Of a DNA stretch of 64,000 nucleotides, positions 36,894-45,376 are shown one piece after another. A program made the translations under genes and the position numbers. The stretch's first letter is position 1. Each line of letters starts with the position of its first letter. Origin of the DNA: Mycolicibacterium sp. P1-5. GTDB taxonomy: Bacteria; Actinomycetota; Actinomycetes; Mycobacteriales; Mycobacteriaceae. A model generated the notes under the pieces. It did no database searches, was not told where the DNA came from, and saw nothing but the letters and a program-made list of their open reading frames with translations. The stretch lies in NCBI RefSeq assembly GCF_008329565.1, contig NZ_NPKT01000008.1, forward strand, positions 124,001 through 188,000. Reading direction: 5' to 3'.

Positions 36894-38557
36894 CAGTTCT
36901 CTCCCGAATTCAAAAAGGCTGTGAAGGGCGGAATTTCATCGGCCGAGCACTCCACCGACACCACGGACGGGCCGTCGGCGTCCAACGCGGCCTTGATCGC
37001 CACACCGAGTTCACCGATATACGTGACATCCACCGACGGCAGGGCGGGGAACATGGCCGACAGCCCGGCCCCGAGCCGGCTGGGACCAAATCTGTTGTAG
37101 CTGTACCGGTCACCGTAAAACAGCTGCTCGCGGGTGACGCACATGGCGTGCGCGTGGTTGTCGAACAAAACGAAGGTCACCGGAAGTCGATAGTGCAGTG
37201 CGGTGTGAATCTCCATGCCGTGCATGAAGAATGACCCGTCACCGGCGATCACGATGGTGCGACGTCCACGGGCCAACGTCATCCCGATGCCGGCGCCAAA
37301 GCTGTAACCCATGCCGCCCATCCCGAGGGCGACCAAGAAGCGGCCGTCGTGCCGCGCCGGCAGCCAGTGGATTGCCGCCGCACCGATATTGCCCGCGTCC
37401 ACAGTGATGTCGACCTCGTGCGGCAGCTGCTCGTCCAGTACACGCATCGCCTCGCGGTAGCGCACGCCGACGCCCGCATGCGTAGGAGGGGTCAACTCGC
37501 TCTGCGATCGATGCAGAGCCGGCGCCCGACTCACCGATCCGTCGGCCAATGCCGCGGCCAACCGGCTCAGCGAGGTGCGTAGGTCGTGGCTCTCGACGTG
37601 CGCGCTTGGCAGGTAGGGCACCCCCGCACCGATCGACGCGATGGGTATCGAACCCAGCGTCGCGTCCAGACCGCCGCGTGCCATCAACGGAAGTCGGGTG
37701 CCGACGACGAGGCACAGCGCGCTGTCGGCCAGTGCGGCAGCAACTGCGGGATGACCCATCACACCGACTACGCCCAACGCTCGTGGAGCGACATCTTTGG
37801 CGTCGGGCGACGTGGCGACGTTCGCCTGCAACACCGCACGCAGCGCCTCGAGTTCGGCGCGGGCGTCGTCGCGGGCAACCTGGTCCCCGGCGATGATCGT
37901 CACCGGACCGTCGGTGGTACGCAGCAACTGCACCAGCGCGGTCAGGTTCCCGACCGTACGATGCGCATCCTCGACGGTGTCGACACCCGCAGCGTCGACC
38001 ACCGTCTTCTGAATATCTTTGGGCAGCAAGAGAACTGCGGGCCCGCCGAGACTCGTCGCCGCCGACATCGCCCGAGGCAACGCGGTCGTGATGTCGACCG
38101 CCGTCAACACCCGTTCGCAAAAGACGGATACCGCTGCGAACAACGCCTCCCCGGGCAGCGCTCCGTTGACACCGCTGGTGTCCTGAAACGACCCGCCACC
38201 GTCCGACGTCGTCGATGGCTGGCCGATCAGCGCCAGCACCGGAACCCGGCCGGCCAGCGACTCCCCCAGTCCCGGGACGGTATTGAGGGCCCCACCGCCC
38301 GATGTCGCGACGACGACCCCGAGGCCGGCGCCGGCGCGGCTGTAGGCGTCGGCCATAGCCGCTGCGGAGAACTCGTGCTTGGCCACCACCGCGGTGAGGT
38401 CCGGGCAGCTGTGGGCGGCATCGTAGAAGTCCTCGATGTTGGCGCCATCCACACCGAATACATGGCGAACGCCGCGGCGTACGAGGTGTTGGGCGATGTA
38501 GTCGACTACTCGCGTGCGCCCATCCTCTGCGCCGTTGCGCTCAGAGCTGACCGGCAT
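36893..38557 (-). CDS. Thiamine-diphosphate-dependent enzyme (acetolactate-synthase-like)
   Basis: 554 aa from the ATG at 38557; the frame is open further upstream, but that region has no start signal. Three-domain ThDP architecture: an N-terminal PYR domain with the activating Glu in VVAKHEFSAAAMADAYSRAGAG, a central domain, and a C-terminal PP domain with GDGSFFMHGMEIHTALHYRLPVTFVLFDNHAHAM (Mg/ThDP motif). It is the first gene of the cluster and no small regulatory IlvN-type subunit follows, so housekeeping branched-chain synthesis is unlikely. A decarboxylating C-C ligase or acyloin-forming role in lipid assembly is the best inference. Confidence 0.88.
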   Translation of the reverse strand: MPVSSERNGAEDGRTRVVDYIAQHLVRRGVRHVFGVDGANIEDFYDAAHSCPDLTAVVAKHEFSAAAMADAYSRAGAGLGVVVATSGGGALNTVPGLGESLAGRVPVLALIGQPSTTSDGGGSFQDTSGVNGALPGEALFAAVSVFCERVLTAVDITTALPRAMSAATSLGGPAVLLLPKDIQKTVVDAAGVDTVEDAHRTVGNLTALVQLLRTTDGPVTIIAGDQVARDDARAELEALRAVLQANVATSPDAKDVAPRALGVVGVMGHPAVAAALADSALCLVVGTRLPLMARGGLDATLGSIPIASIGAGVPYLPSAHVESHDLRTSLSRLAAALADGSVSRAPALHRSQSELTPPTHAGVGVRYREAMRVLDEQLPHEVDITVDAGNIGAAAIHWLPARHDGRFLVALGMGGMGYSFGAGIGMTLARGRRTIVIAGDGSFFMHGMEIHTALHYRLPVTFVLFDNHAHAMCVTREQLFYGDRYSYNRFGPSRLGAGLSAMFPALPSVDVTYIGELGVAIKAALDADGPSVVSVECSADEIPPFTAFLNSGEN

Positions 38558-39114
38558 GTCGTTCGAGCGCGGTGGCCCCCGGCACGTGTCCAGAAACAGC
38601 GCTCGCCATGACCCCCACCTAGTCGGTCTAATTCGCACGAACCTTAGTGCAGGTGCGCTCGTCTCCGCCGGGCTTTGGCGATCTGACAGACAATCGCACC
38701 CGCTCGTAGCGGTATTTGCCGGGACGGTCCGCGCGCTACGCTCGCGCGAAATGTGAACACGGCGGTGTCCGCTACCACCGCCCTGCGGCGAGGCCGACTC
38801 ATACGGTCGGGGCCGTGACCGTCGCGCAGCTTCCCGCGAGCCGCCATCGCATTTTGACACGCTGGCAAATTCCTGTGCATTTCCCGGACATCAGCCGCAT
38901 CCTCGGCCGCCCGCAGCGGCCGGCCTTGAGCGGAAGCCGCGGACATCCTGCGAACTTACTGATATCGAGGGCGCTGAAGTCCATCTGCGCACGTTATTGA
39001 CCCTTCCGCAACCTACGACCCGCTTCCGCCGGTGACTTACAGCGTGAGCGGCCCTTGCGTTCGATTGTGGTGTAGCTCACACTGATCTTCTTTCCGTGAA
39101 CACAGGTGTGCCGC

Positions 39115-39200
39115 CGCTGGTACAACCCACGTACTCGTACCGCTGGTAAACGCACGACAGCCAAGCTCGGACTTTGCTGGGGGAACTTGTCGTACCAGCG
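39115..39200. promoter_or_regulatory. Three CGCTGGTA motifs upstream of the mce operon
   Basis: CGCTGGTAC at 39115-39123, CGCTGGTAA at 39141-39149 and the inverse GTACCAGCG at 39192-39200, just before the AAGGAGG ribosome-binding site. The first and third are perfect 9-bp inverted repeats. They could be a regulator site or a leader hairpin near the ribosome-binding site. Confidence 0.45.
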
Positions 39201-39203
39201 ATT

Positions 39204-39210
39204 AAGGAGG
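39204..39210 (+). promoter_or_regulatory. Strong ribosome-binding site deciding a TTG start
   Basis: AAGGAGG lies nine bases before the TTG at 39220. It is the best Shine-Dalgarno match in the region and fixes the yrbEA start, against a frame that is open from 39106. Confidence 0.8.
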
Positions 39211-39219
39211 TACCTGCCG

Positions 39220-40239
39220 TTGACCGCAGGTGTCGATGACACGACCGCGGCTCAAGCAGCGACCGAGGCAGAAGGCAGCGATTTTTCTTGCGTCGACATC
39301 GACGCACTGAGCATCACCACCAACGGCGTACCGGTCCCCGATGACGTGCCGGTGGCGCCCGCCACGTCCGAGACGCCGGTCAATCCCGCGATTGCCGGGG
39401 AAACACCCTTGGGCCGCCAGGTCGCCGAGGTGTTGAGTAGACCGTTGCGTCGCTTCCTGTCCCGAATCGATACGTCGTTGCAGACACTGGGCCGGTTCTT
39501 CGGCCTGGGCGCGCAGGCCTTCGGCTTCCTCATCACCGACCTGATCAGGCTGCGCCATCCGTGGCGGGACACGGTCAACCAGGCGTGGTTCATCATCAGC
39601 GTCACGGCGATTCCGGCTCTACTGGTGTCCATTCCGTTCGGCGTAATCGTGGCCGTGCAGGTCGGCAACTTCATCCAGCAGGTCGGTGCGTCCTCGGTGT
39701 CGGGTGCGGCCGGTGGTCTCGGTGTGATCCGCCAGGGCGCACCGATGGTGGCCGCCCTCCTGCTCGGCGGGGCGGCCGGCTCGGCGGTTGCAACTGATCT
39801 CGGCGCCCGCACCATCCGCGAAGAGGTCGACGCGCTTCGGGTCATGGGAGTCGACCCGGTACAGCGCTTGGTCACCCCCCGGCTCGCGGCGATCGTCTTT
39901 GTGGCGCCGGTGTTGTGCGCCTTCATCATCTTCATGGGATTGGCGGCGGGCTACGCGATCAACGTCGGCTTCCAATCCGGCACACCGGGCAGCTACATCG
40001 CCTCGTTCGCCTCGTTCGCCAGCGTCAACGATGTCATCGTCGCCATGCTGAAGACCTGGTTGTTCGGTGTGGTCGTGATCCTGGTGTCCTGTCAGCGCGG
40101 CCTCGAGGCCAAGGGTGGTGCGCGCGGCGTGGCCGACGCGGTCAACGCCTCCGTGGTCATCGGCGTTGTCGCGGTGTTCGTCCTCAACCTGATCATCACG
40201 CAGGGTGTCTCGATGTCGATGCCGCTGAGGATGGGCTGA
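39220..40239 (+). CDS. Mce-operon permease YrbEA (MlaE family) with N-terminal extension
   Basis: 339 aa from the TTG at 39220. The MlaE-type core (about residues 85-339) has the typical helices and the EEVDALRVMGVDP amphipathic motif that contacts the ATPase, with AALLLGGAAGSAVATDLGARTIREE before it. YrbE proteins form the inner-membrane permease for Mce lipid importers and are energised by Mkl elsewhere in the genome. The YrbE core is usually about 255-265 aa; here about 75 extra acidic, Pro/Thr/Val-rich residues precede it. The extension is unusual. It overlaps yrbEB by one base (TGATG). Confidence 0.93.
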   Translation: MTAGVDDTTAAQAATEAEGSDFSCVDIDALSITTNGVPVPDDVPVAPATSETPVNPAIAGETPLGRQVAEVLSRPLRRFLSRIDTSLQTLGRFFGLGAQAFGFLITDLIRLRHPWRDTVNQAWFIISVTAIPALLVSIPFGVIVAVQVGNFIQQVGASSVSGAAGGLGVIRQGAPMVAALLLGGAAGSAVATDLGARTIREEVDALRVMGVDPVQRLVTPRLAAIVFVAPVLCAFIIFMGLAAGYAINVGFQSGTPGSYIASFASFASVNDVIVAMLKTWLFGVVVILVSCQRGLEAKGGARGVADAVNASVVIGVVAVFVLNLIITQGVSMSMPLRMG

Positions 40240-41108
40240 TGGCCCGGGTTTCGGCACCATCCCGGCACATACCGTCCGTCCTACGGGCACCCCGGTGGGT
40301 CGCCGGCCAAGGTGATTCGCTGTTTCAGCGCCTCGGCCATCAAGTCAGCTTCCTGGCACAGGTGCTCGGCACGATCCCGCACACGCTCAAGCACTACCGA
40401 CATCAGACCGGCGTGCTGTTGGTCGACGTGATGTGGGGCAACGGCTCCCTGATCGTCGGTGGCGGCACCATCGGCGTCCTGATCTTCATGGGCGCGGCGG
40501 TCGGCGGGTCGGTGGGGATCGAAGGCTACGGGGCGCTTGACATGGTCGGGATGGGCCCGCTGACCGGATTCGTCTCCGCGTACGCCAACACCCGAGAGAT
40601 GGCGCCGATGATCGCCGGCATCGGCTTCGCCGCCCAGGCCGGCTGCCGCATGACCGCCGAGATCGGTGCCATGCGGATCTCCGAGGAGATCGACGCGCTG
40701 GAAGCGTTGGGAATTCGGTCGATTCCGTTCGTGGTCACTACCCGGGTGATCGCCGGGATGCTGACGATCATTCCGCTCTACGTGGTGACGCTGGCGCTGA
40801 GCTACGTGTCCTGCGCGCTGGTGGTCAACGTGATGCACGGTCAGTCATCGGGCACCTACTACCACTACTTCGATTCCTTCATTCAGCCGTCGGACGTGGT
40901 GTTCTCGGTGCTCAAAGCCGTTATCTTCGTGACGCTGATCATCGCCATCCACGGCTACCAGGGCTACTACGCCGTCGGTGGTCCTGAAGGCGTCGGGCGG
41001 GCGTCGGGACGAGCCATCCGCGCCAGCATTGTCACCGTGGTCGCCGCGGATATGGTTCTGACGCTGCTGTTCTGGGGCAACAGCGCCGGGATTCGGATCT
41101 CGGGATAA
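40239..41108 (+). CDS. Mce-operon permease YrbEB (MlaE family)
   Basis: 289 aa from the ATG at 40239. MlaE-family features include HYRHQTGVLLVDVMWGNGSLIVGGGTIGVLIFMG, GIGFAAQAGCRMTAEIGAMRISEEIDALEALGIRSIPFVVTTR (the EEIDAL coupling motif) and late helices ending in LTLLFWG. With YrbEA it should form the heteromeric permease at the base of the Mce1-6 needle. Three bases separate it from mceA. Confidence 0.95.
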   Translation: MARVSAPSRHIPSVLRAPRWVAGQGDSLFQRLGHQVSFLAQVLGTIPHTLKHYRHQTGVLLVDVMWGNGSLIVGGGTIGVLIFMGAAVGGSVGIEGYGALDMVGMGPLTGFVSAYANTREMAPMIAGIGFAAQAGCRMTAEIGAMRISEEIDALEALGIRSIPFVVTTRVIAGMLTIIPLYVVTLALSYVSCALVVNVMHGQSSGTYYHYFDSFIQPSDVVFSVLKAVIFVTLIIAIHGYQGYYAVGGPEGVGRASGRAIRASIVTVVAADMVLTLLFWGNSAGIRISG

Positions 41109-41111
41109 GGC

Positions 41112-42164
41112 ATGTTTGCAGCTGCCGACCAAGGAGGGCGCAGGCCCAGTTCGCGCGCATTGCGCATCCGCGGCCTCATCGCCGCGATCGTCCTCATCAT
41201 CGCGGGCACTGTGCTCTATCAACTCGGTACCGGCGGCTATTCCGACACATTCAAACTGACGGTGATGGCCGACAAGCTCGGTGAAGGGTTGACGCCGGGT
41301 GCGGAGGTGAAGTTCCGTGGCCTGACCATCGGTTCGGTGAAAGCACTGCAGTCGGCGGGGTTCAACAAGCAGAAGATCACCCTCGAGCTCGAGCCGCGCC
41401 AAGCGGCGGCCCTGGCTGTTGACACCACCGCAAACTTCACCTCCTCCAATACCTTTGGCCTCGCCGCAGTCGAACTGGTCAGCAGTGGAGCCGGCCAGCG
41501 CCTGGCCTCGAACCAAACCCTGACGGTGGAAAGCGGAGTCAAGTCGGCGTCCATCACCGGTCTGCTGCGGCAGGGGCAAAGGTTCGGCCGCATCATGGAC
41601 TCGCCCGACATCGATCACATCATCTCGATCGTGCGCAAGCACGCCGACCTCACCGAGCCGGTCACCCGGTCCTACTTCGATCTGATCAAGATGCTCACCG
41701 ATTCCCAGAGAGTGCCGTTCTCCCAGTCACTTTCGGTACTCGCCTCGGTGGTCAACGGGGTCAGCGACGCCGTCCCGCTCGTCAGCTTGGCCTACGACCT
41801 GCTCAACGGGATGGAATTCCTGGCACATCCCGACGGGGTGGACCGAATGAATCTGATCATGGACCAGCTGTCGAAGCTGCTGTTCACCACCGACGGGATC
41901 TTCGCCAAGCACATGACGTGGCTGGTGCCACTCTTCGGCGGGATCATGAGCGTCCTCGTGCCGTACTCGTACATGTACGGGAGTATGTCGCCGGCCTACG
42001 ACCGGATCTCCGGCCTCTTGGACCGAACCAGTGCGGCGTTTCCGATCATCAACGGCAAGGTCCGGCTGAATCTCGAACTCACCCTGGATGCCATGCCGGG
42101 CCTGGCGGCAGCGCTGCCCGCCGAGGCTCCCGTGTCGGCACCACCGGCAGGTGGTGGCCGATGA
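41112..42164 (+). CDS. MCE-family protein MceA
   Basis: 350 aa. An N-terminal TM/signal anchor (IRGLIAAIVLIIAGTVLYQLG) is followed by the MCE (MlaD) domain (TVMADKLGEGLTPGAEVKFRGLTIGSVKAL..., about residues 45-125) and a helical needle domain to about 310, ending Ala/Pro-rich. MceA is one of six subunits that assemble a hydrophobic tunnel across the periplasm for lipid uptake. Its stop overlaps mceB (ATGA). The operon number (mce1, 2, 3, 4 or a species-specific locus) cannot be decided from this sequence; no KstR-type operator was seen. Confidence 0.94.
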   Translation: MFAAADQGGRRPSSRALRIRGLIAAIVLIIAGTVLYQLGTGGYSDTFKLTVMADKLGEGLTPGAEVKFRGLTIGSVKALQSAGFNKQKITLELEPRQAAALAVDTTANFTSSNTFGLAAVELVSSGAGQRLASNQTLTVESGVKSASITGLLRQGQRFGRIMDSPDIDHIISIVRKHADLTEPVTRSYFDLIKMLTDSQRVPFSQSLSVLASVVNGVSDAVPLVSLAYDLLNGMEFLAHPDGVDRMNLIMDQLSKLLFTTDGIFAKHMTWLVPLFGGIMSVLVPYSYMYGSMSPAYDRISGLLDRTSAAFPIINGKVRLNLELTLDAMPGLAAALPAEAPVSAPPAGGGR

Positions 42165-43171
42165 GAAGCGTTACCAAATCGGTGTTCTGGCTGACGATCT
42201 TCACCGTGGTCGCAGTCGTGTGCACACTCATCGTGCTGACTGCGCTGCGCAGTCCGGTGACCGGATCGCTGTCCCGCTACACGGCGACGTTCTCGGATGT
42301 TTCGGGTCTCTACGTCGGTGACGACGTGCGCATCTCCGGGGTTCAGGTCGGTAAGGTGCAGACCATCCGGCTCGACGGGCGAGTCGCCAAGGTCGATTTC
42401 ACCGCCCAGACCGACCATCCGGTGTACACCGGCACTGTCGCCGCGGTGCGGTACCAAACTCTGATCGGTCAACGCTATGTGGAACTCGTCCAGCCGGACA
42501 GGGCCGGCAACCGGTTGCCCGATGGCGGCACCATTCCTGTCGGGCAGACCATCCCGTCGTTCGATGTGGCCAAACTCTTCAACGGATTTCAGCCGATCTT
42601 CCAGACTCTCGACCCCGCCCAGTTCAACCTGTTGGGCGAAAACCTGTTGCGGCTGATTCAGGGCGACGAATCAGGCATCGGGCCGTTCCTTCACGACCTC
42701 GATGAAATCTCCAAGTTGGCAGTGGACCGCCAGCTCGTCATCACCACGATGATCCGCAATCTCAGCGCAATCTCGCAGGATTTGGGGGGCAAATCGGGCC
42801 AGCTGTTCCAGCTCATCTCGCAGCTCAACCAGGTACTCGCCCAATTCGGCTCCAAGGCTGAAGAATTCCGGCAATCACTGGACAGTGGACTGCCGGTTCT
42901 GCGGAACACCACCCACGTCATGCAATATTTCGAGCACACCTTCGACGGTACGACCGGTCCGCTCTACGACCTGAGCAGCCGGATGTGGCCCCAGACCCCG
43001 ACGATCATCGCAGGCCTGTCGTTGGCCCCGTCGCTGATCCAAGGCATGCGGGACTGGCTGGTTGACGAACAGCCGGCCACACCGACGTTTTCCTGCTCGC
43101 GCGGCGAAGTCACGCTGCCGGGTATCGGTGAAGTCTCGTTCGCGCAACAGAACCTGGTGGTGTGCCGGTAG
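42161..43171 (+). CDS. MCE-family protein MceB
   Basis: 336 aa from the ATG at 42161. TM anchor SVFWLTIFTVVAVVCTLIVL, MCE domain YTATFSDVSGLYVGDDVRISGVQVGKVQTIRLDG (about 40-120), then the coiled needle helices and a C-terminal Cys pair (TFSCSRGEVTLPG..., NLVVCR). Its stop overlaps the mceC GTG (TAGTG). It is a structural subunit of the Mce tunnel. Confidence 0.94.
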   Translation: MRSVTKSVFWLTIFTVVAVVCTLIVLTALRSPVTGSLSRYTATFSDVSGLYVGDDVRISGVQVGKVQTIRLDGRVAKVDFTAQTDHPVYTGTVAAVRYQTLIGQRYVELVQPDRAGNRLPDGGTIPVGQTIPSFDVAKLFNGFQPIFQTLDPAQFNLLGENLLRLIQGDESGIGPFLHDLDEISKLAVDRQLVITTMIRNLSAISQDLGGKSGQLFQLISQLNQVLAQFGSKAEEFRQSLDSGLPVLRNTTHVMQYFEHTFDGTTGPLYDLSSRMWPQTPTIIAGLSLAPSLIQGMRDWLVDEQPATPTFSCSRGEVTLPGIGEVSFAQQNLVVCR

Positions 43172-44211
43172 TGAAACTGGACAAGCACCTCACCACGCTG
43201 CGCGCGAAAATCGTTGGGCGCCAAGGCTCGCGGGATGAACGCGCCACTGCCCGGCGAAACCGCCGCAACGGCCTGATCGGTGTCGTAGTCATCCTCGCTT
43301 CGCTGGCCGGCACCGCGATGGCGTACCTGAATCCGGCGGACGAGACCGCACATACCGCGCACCTGCCCAACTCCGCCGGGTTGCGCGCCGGTGATCAGGT
43401 CCGGGTGGCCGGAATCGCGGTCGGCAAGGTCACCAGTGTTCGGCTCGACGGCGCACTGGTGGAGATGAAGTTCGACGTCGACAACTCGGTCAAGATCGGC
43501 TCGGATTCCACACTGGACATCAAACTGCTGACGCCGCTGGGCGGCCACTATGTGGCGCTCGACCCGAAGGGGACAGTGCCGCTGGGCCGCAACGGGATTC
43601 CACCACAGCGTGTCACGTTGCCGTTCGAGGTCAACGACATCATCCAGGCAGCAACCCCCGTGGTGAAAGAAGTCGACGGCCAGGTCATCCACGACACCTT
43701 CGCTCAAGTCGCCAACGCGGCCAACAGGTATCCCGATGCCGTGCGCAACCTGCTCCAGTCTGCGGACACATTGACCGAATCGATGAGCAAGTCCACCGCT
43801 GACTTTCACCGCGGCCTGGACTTCGTCAACGACGGGCTGCGGGCCATGACCGCCGGTCGCGCACAACTCATCGCGCTGTTCGAGCAGTTCGACATCCTCG
43901 GCAGGATGTACACCTCGAAGGCCGTCGATATCGTCGAGTTCTTCGGCCTGATCCAGGAACTGACGCGCGTCCTCGACCGACTCACGATGTGGTACGGCAA
44001 AGACGTCATGCCCATTGCCGAGGGCATTGAAGACATCAGCGATACGCTGGCGGCCCACCCCGAACGTTGGGGCATGGCCCTCGACGGCCTGGGGCAGACA
44101 CTCAACATCATCGGGCCGATGCTCAGCGGGAACGGCGTCACCTTCGACCAGCACAACCGGCTGGTCCCAGGTCAGGACCTTTGCCTCCCCAACGTCATGA
44201 AGACCTGCTGA
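43171..44211 (+). CDS. MCE-family protein MceC
   Basis: 346 aa from the GTG at 43171; a GTG at 43162 would add three residues. N-terminal basic cytoplasmic stretch (RATARRNRRN), TM helix GLIGVVVILASLAGTAMAYL, MCE domain AHLPNSAGLRAGDQVRVAGIAVGKVTSVRLDG, and a long helical region ending NRLVPGQDLCLPNVMKTC. It fits the third position of the six-subunit Mce set. Confidence 0.93.
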   Translation: MKLDKHLTTLRAKIVGRQGSRDERATARRNRRNGLIGVVVILASLAGTAMAYLNPADETAHTAHLPNSAGLRAGDQVRVAGIAVGKVTSVRLDGALVEMKFDVDNSVKIGSDSTLDIKLLTPLGGHYVALDPKGTVPLGRNGIPPQRVTLPFEVNDIIQAATPVVKEVDGQVIHDTFAQVANAANRYPDAVRNLLQSADTLTESMSKSTADFHRGLDFVNDGLRAMTAGRAQLIALFEQFDILGRMYTSKAVDIVEFFGLIQELTRVLDRLTMWYGKDVMPIAEGIEDISDTLAAHPERWGMALDGLGQTLNIIGPMLSGNGVTFDQHNRLVPGQDLCLPNVMKTC

Positions 44212-44212
44212 C

Positions 44213-45376
44213 GTGGCTGAGGCATCGAGTATCGGCGCGCGACTGCGGTCCCGGCGGGGCATAGCGGTGGTGGCTGTGATCCTCACCGTCCTCGCAGTCG
44301 CAATCGTCGTCAGTGTCAAGGTCCTGACGCCCAAGATCAACCCCACCCGCGCGATGTGTGCCGAATTCACCGACGCAGTAGGGCTGTATCCGGGCAACAA
44401 GGTTGCGCTACTGGGTATCGAGATCGGCTCGATGAGCGCAATCGTCAACAAACCCGACCACGTCGAGGTGGACTTCACCGTGCCCGCGGACCTCATGCTG
44501 CCGGCCGACGTCGGTGCGGTCACCTACTCACAATCGATCGTCACCGACCGCCATATCGAGCTGACCAAGCCCTACACCGGAGGACCGAAATTCACCGGTC
44601 CGGGGTGCATCAAGCTCAAGTCCACCAAGACGCCGATCAGCGTGAGCGAAACATTCTCTGCGATCGGCAGTCTCACCGATGCGATCCTGGGATCCCAGCC
44701 GGGTCAAGACCCGTCTGAGGCGCCCGGTGTGCAGGCGATCAACGACAGCTTGAGCGCGGCGAGCAACTCCTTGCAGGGCACCGGACCCGGGATCAACAAG
44801 ACCATGCGCAATCTGCGCACGATGCTCGCCGACCCGTACAAGGCGGATTCCGACTACCGCCAGCTGTTCGAGAACAGTGAGATCCTCACCTCTGATTTCC
44901 TCAACAACTGGGACAGCTTCGCCTCGGTGATCCGTAGCCTTCCGGTCACCACCCAGTTGATGGAGGGCCTGTCGGACAATTTCGGTGCCGCGATGGCGAA
45001 TGTGTCGCATCTACTGCCGACCCTGATCGAGGCGCTGAACCGGTTCGGACCACGGTTTTACGAGAAGTTCGACGCACGGTTCGGTGGGTTGCGGGACCTT
45101 CTGAACCGACACATTCCGGCGATCACGGCGATGATCAATTCGTGGCCGCAGTTCAGCCACTGGGTCGCCGACATCTACGAACCCGCCTGGGGCACCCACA
45201 ACGTCACCTACATCCCACCGCAGGTGTCGATCGCCCCGACACAGGCCGGCGCCATCTGTGCAGGACTCAAGGACCGCAACATCCCCGGCGCCGCGGCGGC
45301 ATGCGCATCGGGCGTCCCGACGGACCCCGTCACGCTGGGACTCACCAATCTCGTTCTGGGGGCGGCACTACCATGA
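44213..45376 (+). CDS. MCE-family protein MceD
   Basis: 387 aa from a GTG one base after the mceC stop. TM anchor IAVVAVILTVLAVAIVVSVKVL, MCE domain AMCAEFTDAVGLYPGNKVALLGIEIGSMSAIVNK, helical segment and a C-terminal domain with paired Cys (AGAICAGLKDRNIPGAAAACASG). MceD in other operons is often longer with a Pro-rich tail; that tail is absent here. It overlaps mceE by 4 bases. Confidence 0.93.
   Translation: MAEASSIGARLRSRRGIAVVAVILTVLAVAIVVSVKVLTPKINPTRAMCAEFTDAVGLYPGNKVALLGIEIGSMSAIVNKPDHVEVDFTVPADLMLPADVGAVTYSQSIVTDRHIELTKPYTGGPKFTGPGCIKLKSTKTPISVSETFSAIGSLTDAILGSQPGQDPSEAPGVQAINDSLSAASNSLQGTGPGINKTMRNLRTMLADPYKADSDYRQLFENSEILTSDFLNNWDSFASVIRSLPVTTQLMEGLSDNFGAAMANVSHLLPTLIEALNRFGPRFYEKFDARFGGLRDLLNRHIPAITAMINSWPQFSHWVADIYEPAWGTHNVTYIPPQVSIAPTQAGAICAGLKDRNIPGAAAACASGVPTDPVTLGLTNLVLGAALP

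Larger units (their letters stand above)
38558..39219. other. Divergent intergenic region between biosynthetic cluster and mce operon
   Basis: 662 bases between the start of the ThDP-enzyme gene and the TTG start of yrbEA. It should carry the promoters for both large operons. The repeated CGCTGGTA sites at 39115-39200 lie at its mce end. Frames through it lack ribosome-binding sites and family resemblance. Confidence 0.6.

Noticed and set aside
38558..38860. Upstream extension of the ThDP enzyme gene
   Set aside because: Arg/Ser-rich, no start signal, and the PYR domain begins after the ATG at 38557.
39000..39219. KstR-type operator that would mark the operon as mce4
   Set aside because: No copy of the expected inverted AACAAGTT-like motif was found, so the mce operon was left unnumbered.
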